DNA of 64,000 bases from Bugula neritina (Eukaryota; Bryozoa; Gymnolaemata; Cheilostomatida; Bugulidae), in assembly GCA_964035545.1 (NCBI GenBank), contig OZ037765.1:24298504-24362503 (forward strand). The letters run 5' to 3'. The position numbers and the translations under genes are program-made. The notes under the pieces were generated by a model, which searched no databases, had not been told where the DNA came from, and saw only the letters and a list, made by a program, of their open reading frames with translations. The first letter of the stretch is position 1; every line of letters starts with the position of its first letter. Shown one piece after another: positions 35,601 through 46,245 of the stretch.

Positions 35601-38600
35601 TTCCTACTCCATCTACTCAGAATAATTTTATTGTCCAAGGAATGGTAAGCTCTTTATTTTTGTATCATCATGACATGTATTTCCAACTGCCTTTGCAATA
35701 CTTCCTATATATCACAAATAGCCGGCTGTATCTTTCATGACATCCAACATGGCTACCTGAGCAGTAGGCTACTACTACAAACTAAATATTTAAATTTCTA
35801 GTTGCAGCAGTAACTTCTCAGTACCAGTACACTTGCACTCATTTAATATCTGTTGATATCACTTGTTGCTTGATGCCTGATGCAGGAATGGGGTGCTGAA
35901 GGGTACCAGCTGTGGATGTCAGTTGAGTCACCCTCTGATGTCACCAGTACCCATCTACTTAATGGAGACTCTACTCATTCAGATGCTGATGTGGAAGGAG
36001 GATCCGAACCCGTCCCAACTTCACCCACAGAAAACCACGCAGACACTCTGTCTAGAAGGGGACAGTTTGACTTCATCCAGCTACACTTTGTCAAGTCACC
36101 TCTAACAGTAAATCCTTGCTATGTATGTTCTGTTCATGTAAATTAACTGCTCACACTTTATTAGGAAATTTTAAGTTGAAGATTTTGATATGACATTATA
36201 TAGCATTTGGTGTACAGTTTAACCATCTCTTGGGGTGAACAGTGGTATATAAAGCACCTGTTCGGTCTATATATTGTAGAGTAGCCACAAGCACCTGTTC
36301 TGTCTATATAATGTAGAGTAATCACAAGCACCTGTTCTGTGTATATATTGTAGAGTAATCACAAGCACATGTTCTGTCTATATATTGTAGAGTAACCACA
36401 AGCACCTGTTTCTGCAAGCAGAAGACAGGCTATATGTCAATCTGGGAAGTGAGAAAACTGATACAGAAGCAGACTCTAGCAATATATTGATAGCTAACAA
36501 GCAGTGGAGGGTTATCCCGATTCTTTACACCTACCTGGGCAGTAACTGGCCAATCAGAGTAATGTTTTCTATCATTTATTTTGTTGCATGTAAATAATAG
36601 AAATGTGGATGTCTATTACTCTGGTTTTCGAAGTAATGGAGAAATTACGAAAAGCCTGTGTTCTAGATTAAAAATGTAGCTAAAGAAGTTTTGTTAATTT
36701 CAACCGCTTCCAAAACCAAAATTTAATAATAAAATTAAAAAAACCTATGCTATCTCAATTTCTGTAACCTCATCAATATTTCTTACTCTGTGTTTCAGTA
36801 TTCTGCAATGGATGAGTCAGGGTTATCTATAGCCATAGCAGGCCGAACAGGCCTAGCTCACTACTCTCTAGTACGTCGGCGGTGGTTTCTGTTTGGAAAT
36901 GAGGCTCAGGAGAAGAGCATGGTAGTGTGCGGAGGCCTCATTTGGTGGAGGGAATTTATTGGCATCGGATGTTTCAATATTAATTCCAAAAAAGATGAAG
37001 TAAGAAGCCAATTTTTATTTGTTGTTGTGTTTATTGGATGTCTCTGATATTGCTAATACTGATCTGATTTATTCACACGTATATTGCATACAGGGTATTG
37101 CTGACACAGCAACCGTGTATTATCTAAGTTTTACATAAAATTGTGGGTTTGGTTTTTGTAGATACGATTTTATCCGAGTACATGTAAGTTGGACAATAGA
37201 TTCTGTACGACCACCAATGTGCCATACGCAGTGTTACTCATCAATACGTTCAGAGACTACCTCATCTGCTTGTGTGCTGACAAACATATCATGATCTTCT
37301 CCATACAGCTGCCGGATGTACAAACTGGTTGGTTAATTTCTTTAGCTTATGATGGAAATATATGTTTTGTGCTTTTGTGTACATATTGCTTTTTAATTCT
37401 GTACATCGTTTTTTATTTAAAGTTTGGGGCTTAATTTGTTTGTTGTGTTACTCTGTCAGCAAACAGTGAAAAAAAAATTTACTATGGAGTTACTAAAATG
37501 TACAAAATTACATGTACTGCTTTTATAAAAATCACTATACAGAATAAATTAGCCGCATGATGCATTTTTCAAACAAAGTTATATGTAATGCTTTTTGTAG
37601 TACCAACGGTAGAGCTGAGGAGAATACAGGATGTCAGTTTGAACGGATACCTGCCACACCCCATGTGTGTCACCTTCCTCACACTTTCCTACCTCAGCGC
37701 TGACAAGAGTAAGTTGACCGTAGGCAAAGAGTCGCATCTCTTACAAGTATTTAGCATCTACTTTGTGTCTAGCAAAACCAGCTTCTATTTATTTTACCAC
37801 CTTAATTTCCAGACCCTAGTAAAAAAGAGAATAGTGTGAGTGAGACTGAGATGCCAGAAAGTATTCTACTGAACGTGGCTGGAAACCTTCTCATGTTCCA
37901 AAGAGACTGGAGTGGACCTCAGCCTAAGCAATCGTCTAATCGGTTCAGAGCGGTATGCATGTCACTATTTCTGTAGACGAGTAGATAATTATACTAACAC
38001 ACCTGTGTGCACACTATGCACACTCACTTGCTGGTGTAGGAGCTTTTATTCTATAGAAAATGTAGGATGAGTTAATTTTCGTTGTTTATGTTTAACTCAT
38101 CTCTTTGATTTCTACGTTTGCTTAAAGGTTCCATTTTGTAACCCGATGAAGATTGCCTCATCAGTGGAAAATGTCTGGATGCCAGACATTGAAGCAGAAG
38201 ACAAAAAATTGTTGCGTAACTCTTTGTGGTTAAGCTGTGGGGCTGCCGGGATGAAAGTCTGGCTTGCCCTTTTCTCTCAGGTATTCAGCTATTTGAATTA
38301 TAAATTTATATATTTTGAGAGCCATGAATAAGAAACTTAAAGCAAAAGTTGCTTTTTCACCCTGATATATCTGAGGTAGTAATAGTAGTAATGTAACTGT
38401 GTTTACTGTTTAGGAATCTGTACAAAACAAAAGTTTCTTGGCCAAACGAATTATGCTGCCATTTGCTGTCGACCTTTACCCTTTGGCCATCTTAGCTGAA
38501 GATGCAGTGATATTAGGTGCCGGGAGTGATCATTCTGCTAGTGAGATGACAACTCCCGGCTCTCCCACTGCCAGCCTGTCTACTCTCTTTAACATGCTGG

Positions 38601-41600
38601 ACTTCTCTACCCTGGAGCGTACTGTGAGTATCATAGTATACTATGGGTATTACTGTGACTATTAGAGTATACTGTGAGTATTAGAGTATACTGTGAGTAT
38701 TAGAGTATACTGTGAGTATTAGAGTATACTGTGAGTATCAGATTATACTGTGAGTATTAGAGTAAACTGTGAGTATTAGAGTATACTGTGAGTATTAGAG
38801 TATACTGTGAGTATCAGATTATACTGTGAGTATTAGAGTATACTGTGTGAGCATTAATTTATACTAACAGTGTTCACACATATCCTGTAGTTTGAACTTG
38901 CCAATATTTGATTTCAGAGTGAAATATATCTTCATCAAGTTCTGAGGCAGCTCCTACGGAGAAAGTGAGTGTATTTGCTTAATTTTTCTTTCTTATGTCC
39001 TACACTTTTCTTGCTTATTAATGCTCCTCCCTCATTCATTGTTCATAAAATTTCATGTTATTATTTTTACATCTTTATGGATTTTTCATGATTGCATGTC
39101 TGTTCCTCATTATATAACTCTTCTTAAGTCACTAGGGCAGAAAGGTCACCTTTAATTTGACATCAAAGTAGTTAGTGTCAGCTATTAGCTGTAATATTGA
39201 CCTCAATTTTTAGTCCTGCATTCCAATTCAAACTGTGCAGTTGTATAATTGAAGCTTTTTAAATGGGTTTAATTGATTGTTGCAGTAATAGCTATCAAAA
39301 AATTATAATATAATACACATAGAGGATTATAGACTAGGGGTGTAATAAATTTTAGTTGAACATGAGACTGCTGCCAGCTGTGTTATTGCTGTGATTAGAT
39401 GGGCGAGATAGAGTCATATTTTACAGTATTTCATCTGCGTGTGCATTCTTGACTAATATTTTTATTAAATTTCAACTCTAAATTGAATTTATAAATAAAT
39501 GTATTTCTATATTGTTATATACATTCTGTAGCAGGATATTTTGCTTATAATGTTGCAGCCTAGGATACAATGCTCTACAGCTAGTCAGGTGTTTCACTGC
39601 TCTACCATATTTCTCTCATATATTGGAACTTCTACTCCATGAAGTACTAGAAGAGGAGGCAACTTCTAAAGAGCCAATACCCGGTACATAGTGTATGCTT
39701 TACAGCATACTATAGTCTGTGTTACAGTTAGTAATACTGTTTTTAGTTATGAGCTAGGTTAGATTGTCTTTTTAGATCTTTGGCTTTAAGTTATGATAGA
39801 GCCAAAGCTGTGGAAAATGTTATAGTGAGATTTGCTTCATTACTGAGTACAGAATTTACAGCTATTATGTTGCTGGTAATTGAAATATATAAAATTAGAA
39901 TCAAAATAATACTGCATGATATTTGAATCCTATACAATATTGTTTAAGTAAAAACAGTCAATAAGTTCATAAATAATCTCCGTGAGTGTAAATTTGATTG
40001 GTGGCTTTATTTTTTATCTCATAGTTAAGGGGACTGGTTTTACTTTACTTGTAATATAAAATCAGTATTATATATACTTTCTAGTAGACTTGAAGATCAG
40101 TTTTAGAGCTAGTTGTATGATAGTCTGCAGAATAAGTTTTAATTAAACTTAACGCTATTGTGTTTTAGATCCATTACTTCCTAGAGTAGTGCTGTTTTCT
40201 AAGGAATTCCCTCAGTACAGAAAGACTGTAGCACATTGCGCCAGGAAAACAGAAATTGCACTCTGGGAACATTTATTCTCAACTGTAGGAAGTCCCAAAG
40301 CTTTATTTGAGGTATGATAATGGTTGCTGATATTCAGGTATATTCACAGCTGCTCTACACTGTACATGCCATTCGAATATATATACTGTACTACAGTATA
40401 CTCAAAGGTATAAGAAAGTATGACTCAATAGCCACTCATGATTGCTTTTTTAACTTACGGTTTTATTCGCTGGTGGCACTATAATAAATTGATAAACTTA
40501 AAACTGCCAAGGATGTTTTATTGAAAAAAAGTAATAGTTTAATAGACAAAATAAACACCCTCGGTATCTGATTTTCTCATGGAGCATTATCATAAGACAC
40601 TTCAAGTTTGTTAGAAGAGTTGTGTTCTCTTTTCCTTTGGCCGTGAATTTTGAAATGTTCACTACTTATGATAAGAATGATCTTGTTTTACTACTTGGTG
40701 TTGTAAAAGATGAGTCAGCAATTCTTCAGACTTATGATATTTTTGTTATTTACACATTTGAGTGGTTTTCTATGAGTTGTATGTTTGTACTTTCAGGAAT
40801 GTTTGGTGAATGGTGATTTGGATACTGCATCTTCTTATCTCATCATTCTTCAGAATCTTGAGAAGTTTTATGTTAGCCGTCAGGTATGCCAGGCTATCTT
40901 AGTCATTGTATTGTACTGTATGTACTGTACTGTATGTACTGTACTGTATGTACTGTATGTACTGTACTGTATGTACTGTACTGTATGTACTGTACTGTAT
41001 GTACTGTATGTACTGTACTGTATGTACTGTATGTACTGTACTGTATGTACTGTACTGTATGTACTGTACTGTATGTACTGTACTGTATGTACTGTACTGT
41101 ATGTACTGTATGTACTGTACTGTATGTACTGTACTGTATGTACTGTACTGTATGTACTGTACTGTATGTACTGTACTGTATGTACTGTACTGTATGTACT
41201 GTACTGTATGTACTGTACTGTATGTACTGTACTGTATGTACTGTACTGTATGTACTGTACTGTATGTACTGTACTGTATGTACTGTATGTACTGTACTGT
41301 ATGTACTGTACTGTATGTACTGTACTGTACTGTATGTACTGTACTGTATGTACTGTACTGTATGTACTGTACTGTATGTACTGTACTGTACTGTATGTAC
41401 TGTACTGTATGTACTGTATGTACTGTACTGTATGTACTGTACTGTATGTACTGTACTGTATGTACTGTACTGTATGTACTGTACTGTATGTACTGTACTG
41501 TATGTACTGTACTGTATGTACTGTACTGTATGTACTGTATGTACTGTATGTACTGTACTGTATGTACTGTACTGTACTGTATGTACTGTACTGTATGTAC

Positions 41601-44600
41601 TGTACTGTATGTACTGTACTGTATGTACTAAACATTACATTGTACTGCATGTACTGAACATTATATTGTACTGCATGTACTGTACTGTATGTACTTAAAT
41701 TCCAACTTTTATTTGGGAATTATCAAACTAATTGAAAAGTCAGCTTTTTTCCGAAAAATAGAAGTTTTACTGGAGAAAAAAGACATTTGTTTACAGATTT
41801 AGAAGGGTTATGGTGGGAATGTTGTTGTAAAGCTCTGTGTGGCATTATAGGCTTTTACACATGCATACTGTATACACCCCTGAACTAGTATTGCGGGTTA
41901 GTTTATACATAATAATGTGTGTTTCAGCATGCTACGCTGCTGCTAGAGTCAGCTCTTGAGCGAAGATCATGGTCACTAGCCAGGGATGTGGTGAGATTCC
42001 TCAAACGTATAGGTAAGTACCTTTGTGACGTGTTGTAGACAGCACAGTGATTGTAAGTATCTCTCAGTGTGTGTGTACCATGTGACAGTGTACATCACAT
42101 CTGTACAAGTATATGTTAGTCTAAGTAGTAACACGCCATTGCATGGAGGCAGTCATTCACCTATTTGTCCGACAACTTTTACTCGTAATGGACTTCTGCT
42201 TGATTTATGTACATATTTTATTGGCAAATTCTCATGAATTTTCAATTTTTGAATTTGGGGTTATCTTCTCTTATTGTCTGATCTCGTCATAGCAGCGTTC
42301 AAGTAGTTGTAAGTGCTGAATAGGAATTTTGTTATGCATGTAGTAATAACTTGTTTTTAGTATAGTTAAGTAAGAAGTCAAGGTTAATAGGTCAATGAGA
42401 GTGAAGTGCAATATTTGCTGCTATAATATGAGTTAATTGTTTTGCTAACTATGAGTGTTTTATAGTATTTAATAGTCTGTCCTTGACTCAAGTTTTTATT
42501 CAAAGGCTCAACCCTATTATTGATTCATTAACACAATAGCTTACCTTGAACTAAGCTTACGTAAAAGTATGATATTTCCCATCAGTTTTGAATTGTAAAT
42601 TTAAGTTGCAAAGTAAGATAGTTGAAGTACTGTGGATTAATTTAACAAATTTCATGCACCGATTGCTAATACACTGAATGAAAAGAAATACATTTAAAAG
42701 TCAATGCCTATCCTATGTTTATTTATAGTAAAAAAAATGTTTACACTTGCCACAAAGTTTTTTTAATAAGAATTAAACAGCTAATTCTGTATGATCATCA
42801 GATAGAGACAATGCCAGCACGGGTAATAAGCATGACTACTTATTTAATGTTGCTTGCATTAGTTTGGCTTTATATCACATCTGGAAAGTGAACAGCGGTC
42901 ATTCACAAACTGCTAAAAGCCTGAATTAAATATTCAGTTTTCTTACCACTGCTCCCAATCCAGATTGGTTTAACCGAGCCAAACTAGTGTTGGAAGGGTG
43001 ATAGGCTAGAATCCTGAGCTCTGTAATACGCATAATCACCAGTCATTTGGCAAAAGTTAAAGTTCTCAATTCATAATTTTATTCAGTAATTCCTATACTA
43101 CAGAGCTCATTGGTTCATTAGTTGAATCTTACAGTCTCTTACTAGGCTTTACAGGCTTTTTGAATGGTTAGTTGCTAATGATGCTTCAGAAATACCCAAT
43201 GCATTTTGTACCAGAAGCTTTGTCATGTTGAATTTATTTGCTAGCTGCTGACTTGACATTATACATATTATAACCAACCTCTGCATATTGGTGTTTAACC
43301 CATTCCAGCTCTAACAGATCACCCGGCACTTGGTACATTACCACACCCAGTCCACGACCCGCAGCTGTGCTCTCCAAATGTATATGTAACTTGTTCTATG
43401 TCTGTGCATGTTTGTCATGTTTGTTAAATTTAGCCTAGTACCATATGTGCAACTTGAATATATACAGGTATTCTAATCATACTTTGCTTAAGTAGTCGTG
43501 TTCTAGAAAAATTTGCTATTTGTGAAGTATATGAATTTTTAGTTCTAGCTTTTGTGAATGATTGGATGAAGATGAGTTTTATTTTAAATTTTTTTTTTGG
43601 TAAAATGAATTGCTAGTCAACCTTTTTCTAAACATTTTAGTGTGAACTTGAAGTTTTTTTGGAAATCAACTAGATTGAAAAGTTATTTTGATTTACAGAC
43701 CCACATGAGGCCGAAACAGAGCCTGTCTCTAGGTCACTACCGTCACGATACGGGCCTCGGTTTGCTGCGCCAGTTGTTAATTTAGAAGAAAATGAAGGTT
43801 TTAATTTGAACAAACAGCCCTTAACACGCAACTCAAGTCTCTCATTCTACGAAACTGAAGCTCCTGCGAAAGAAAAGTCTTCAAAGTCAGAATCAGTTAG
43901 AGGAGTCACTCGAAAGTAAGAATTGGTTAAATTTAAAAAAAGTTTTAGTGCAATTTCAGGGCCTTGTACTGAAACAGTAAGTTTCTTTTTTAGTTTATTT
44001 AAAAAAAAACATTTTTGTGTGTCAGATGCTAAAGACCAGCATGTAACTGCTTGTGAACAGTAGGCTTTCTACACTTGTAATTCCAACACTCCCATATAAT
44101 GTATCAACTAGTTATGATAATTTTGTAAATAGACACAGTGGGTCTCTCAGTTTATCAACTAAATCTGAGGAGCCAGAAAAGCATGATGTGGAAGTACTCC
44201 TTTACCGACATGCCCGCAAGCTCCTAGGTACTTACCGAATCAGGGATTTGGGTATGTTTGCTGCAAACTTGGAGGAGTATGAACTAGTGGGCTTTCTCCG
44301 CAAAGAGAGGTAGTATATGTGGTGATTATTAGGCATGAAGATTTATTTTTATTAAGTTATTCTGTAGATGAAATATTACAGCTGCATTTTAAATTCTTTA
44401 GGTTGCGAAGTTCGAAGCTTGATGATCCTGTTCAGGCAGTGAAACAGCTACACACTGACTTCTCCTGGCCTCTGCCAATACTTACACATTCAGCCTTCTA
44501 TAGATCTCTCAGAAGTAAGATATTTCACTGTATGTTGGTGCAACTGTTTTTGCATCATGTGTTGACATTGCATTACCAAATGTATGATCCTCTCACTTTA

Positions 44601-45805
44601 GAATACAATACTCGTCCGCCTGCTCTGACTATACCATTGAATTCAGCTTCAGCTGCTAATGGCAAAGAACACGTTAGTGATGGAGATTTAGGAGGTTCTC
44701 ATTCCACTAGAGAAATAGTTCTGTCTCCAGTCAGGTTCAACATAGGTGAGAGTTTGGTTAAAGCAATTTCTCATTTATTAATTCATATTGTATCATGTTC
44801 ATATTGTGTACTAGAATTTTATTTAAATTGTAAGAACAGCCTACAGCCGACAGTTTTGAAATTGAGGTTCCTACAAGCATGTAAAATCCCTGCAATCTGT
44901 TCCCGGTGACACAGTTTGCTTACTGGTATGTATATTTTAGCCTCCCCTGCCACTCCAGATCTATCTGAAGATGTCGGTACGGAGGCCTCAGATTTGAATG
45001 GTGAATTACAGAGTCAATCACTCAACTTAGCAGGAGATTTATCTCGCAGCAATAGTGAGTCACAGCTGCATGATATGTCCATGGAACTGGCGAACCGGGG
45101 ACCTCAGCAGTCCGAGTTAGAGTTACGGTAAGGTCTGCCATACATGCTTAGGTGTAAAACGACTTGGTGCTGTAAGGGTTCAAACCATTCTGCTACCATG
45201 TTTTTTATATGAATAATATGTATTTTTGTACTTTAGATTTTAAATGAGTTGTATTGGTGTTTTGCAGATATTTATTCCAAGTAATGGCAGAAGCTGAATG
45301 CTATGACTGGTGTTTGCTCATAGCCCTAGTTCTACGAGACTCATCCCTGTTTAGTAGGAACATAAGTGTAGCTGCCAGTAAATCTGAAAAAGAGCCTCTT
45401 TATATCAACAAGCTGTCAACCACCTTGAATTCAGTACGTTGTACTGCAATTTAATTTCTTTACTTAAACTAAAACACCAAAATTTGGAAACTTTAATTAA
45501 GATTTACAGAGTTTTATTTATAGAACTGTTTGTTTTAGATTAAACGTTGGATATCTGAAGAATGTTTGGGCTACAAGCCTTTCCTAACCTCTCTTGCGCA
45601 GGATGTAGACAATGTTGATCAATTATGCAAGCGATTAATTCCGAAATGTGCATCAAATAGTCCACCAGCTACTAGAGTCAACAGTATTTCTACCGAGTCT
45701 GCACACAGTGACACTGAGGAAAACGCTGCAGGCTCCACACCTAAATTGGACAGTACAACAGACAGCTCCCAAATACCGCCTTCTGACTCTTGTATAATTT
45801 CTTAG
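29676..45805 (+). CDS. RIC1: RIC1 homologue, Rab6 guanine-nucleotide exchange complex subunit
   Basis: With RGP1, RIC1 activates Rab6 at the Golgi for endosome-to-TGN traffic. Thirty exons: 29676-29822, 31763-31870, 32078-32166, 32344-32445, 32600-32742, 33373-33506, 34215-34306, 34540-34628, 34912-35056, 35599-35644, 35886-36122, 36391-36558, 36799-36999, 37162-37327, 37601-37708, 37813-37952, 38128-38280, 38414-38623, 38918-38964, 39559-39683, 40169-40311, 40797-40883, 41928-42012, 43699-43915, 44061-44309, 44402-44514, 44602-44745, 44941-45127, 45268-45433, 45539-45805. Phases close; 1435 residues against about 1423 in human. An N-terminal beta-propeller half (WGAEGY, AEDRLYV, SNWPIR, GLAHYSL) is followed by the RIC1 helical domain from about 827 ([52 protein letters not shown]) and a polar tail. 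The start MYF matches human RIC1. Four tandem arrays sit in its introns. Confidence 0.96.
30001..30273. repeat. Two-copy direct tandem duplication (about 133 and 140 bp)
   Basis: Copy 1 is 30001-30133 and copy 2 is 30134-30273, nearly identical apart from a 7-base insertion and a few substitutions. Each has a palindrome GGGCCTA-GGACA-TAGGCCC (30091-30109, 30231-30249) and an ATT-rich end, reminiscent of a short transposable element end. RIC1 intron 1. Confidence 0.93.
30472..30545 (-). mobile_element. tRNA-derived relic (SINE head or tRNA pseudogene)
   Basis: On the minus strand, GCCCCTGTGGCGTAAATTGG begins a tRNA-like fold: D-stem GGCG/CGCC, an anticodon-arm-like CTGCTTGCAAGC, B box GGTTCAAAT and an acceptor end GGGGC. 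The first five acceptor pairs are good, but the T stem and anticodon stem do not pair fully, so it is not an intact tRNA gene. It lies 200 bp from the tandem duplication at 30001. Confidence 0.6.
33803..34187. repeat. 17-bp minisatellite, about 22 copies
   Basis: Unit approximately AAGTATATACAAGTATA, with single-base variants. Because 17 is not a multiple of three and the unit has no minus-strand stop in some frames, long false frames appear on the minus strand. It ends 27 bp before the RIC1 acceptor at 34215. Confidence 0.97.
36252..36413 (+). repeat. 37-bp minisatellite containing a RIC1 3' splice site
   Basis: Four full units (36252, 36289, 36326, 36363) and a partial fifth at 36400. Each unit reads CACCTGTTCTGTCTATATAT then TGTAG and AGTAAYCACAAG. 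The last unit carries the real exon-12 acceptor (TTGTAG|AGTAAC at 36391) and the first 19 or so exon bases. The unit therefore spans intron end plus exon start. Confidence 0.93.
38621..38855 (+). repeat. 19-bp minisatellite containing the RIC1 exon-18 5' splice site
   Basis: Unit ACTGTGAGTATTAGAGTAT. The first unit starts with the last codon of exon 18 (ACT, 38621-38623) and its donor GTGAGT. Ten units keep ACT|GTGAGTAT exactly (38621, 38671, 38690, 38709, 38728, 38747, 38766, 38785, 38804, 38823); two more are diverged. Confidence 0.96.
40912..41694. repeat. 780-bp array of TACTG / TACTGTATG units
   Basis: Alternating 5-bp TACTG and 9-bp TACTGTATG units, mostly as a 14-bp period, clean to 41628 and degenerate to 41694. 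It starts 29 bp after the RIC1 exon-22 end (CAG|GTATGC). Every 9-bp unit contains GTATGT, a plausible donor sequence. Long Tyr-Cys-Met-Thr-Val frames on both strands are artefacts. Confidence 0.97.
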
Positions 45806-46039
45806 TTCAGGGTATGATTTTTATTTCAAGTAGCTACATACATAAGTTATTTGCATGCAGCCATTTTAAATATTCTATTTCCACTACTTTTTTACTTTTA
45901 GTATTCTGATATGCAAAAGATTATCAGAAAATGTTGAGTCTATTCAGTTCTTATATTAAGTCATCTGAAAATGATTCAAACAAATGCAATGCATATCATA
46001 TTGAGTATTATTACAGTGTATTCTTGTAAAGATACAAAC

Positions 46040-46045
46040 TTTATT
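46040..46045 (-). terminator. Candidate polyadenylation signal AATAAA of glutaminase
   Basis: Canonical hexamer on the minus strand about 200 bp past the glutaminase stop codon. Confidence 0.4.
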
Positions 46046-46160
46046 TATCGTCAAGTGTAAATTATAAATGTTAATTCAGAGATTCTTATGCGAGAACAGT
46101 AATTGTACATAATTGGATTTTAATATATTTCCAGTATGTAGGCGAACCACAGTTTTTATC

Positions 46161-46166
46161 AATAAA
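46161..46166 (+). terminator. Candidate polyadenylation signal AATAAA of RIC1
   Basis: Canonical hexamer about 356 bp past the RIC1 stop codon, the clearest on this strand before the glutaminase coding end. Confidence 0.4.
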
Positions 46167-46245
46167 CCAAAAACTTATAAATATAAATATTATTGAAATT
46201 GCTGACAAACATAAAACTAGATATCAAGTTGCGTAAATTAAACCT

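Larger units (their letters stand above)
45806..46245. other. Convergent 3' region of RIC1 and glutaminase
   Basis: 440 bp between the two stop codons. The RIC1-strand AATAAA is at 46161-46166 and the glutaminase-strand AATAAA at 46045-46040, so each signal lies inside the other gene's putative 3' UTR. Confidence 0.55.

Noticed and set aside
36252-36413. CRISPR-like repeat-spacer structure
   Set aside because: Units are contiguous without unique spacers, and the context is a eukaryotic intron.
40785-41698. Long open frames on both strands (Tyr-Cys-Met-Thr-Val repeats)
   Set aside because: They are translations of the TACTG/TACTGTATG array inside a RIC1 intron; all frames stay open because the units lack stops.
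43311-43392. GC-richer patch with an acceptor- and donor-like border in a 1.7-kb RIC1 intron, a possible cassette exon
   Set aside because: Including it would end in phase 0, whereas the next exon needs phase 1, so it breaks the reading frame; it has no counterpart in RIC1.
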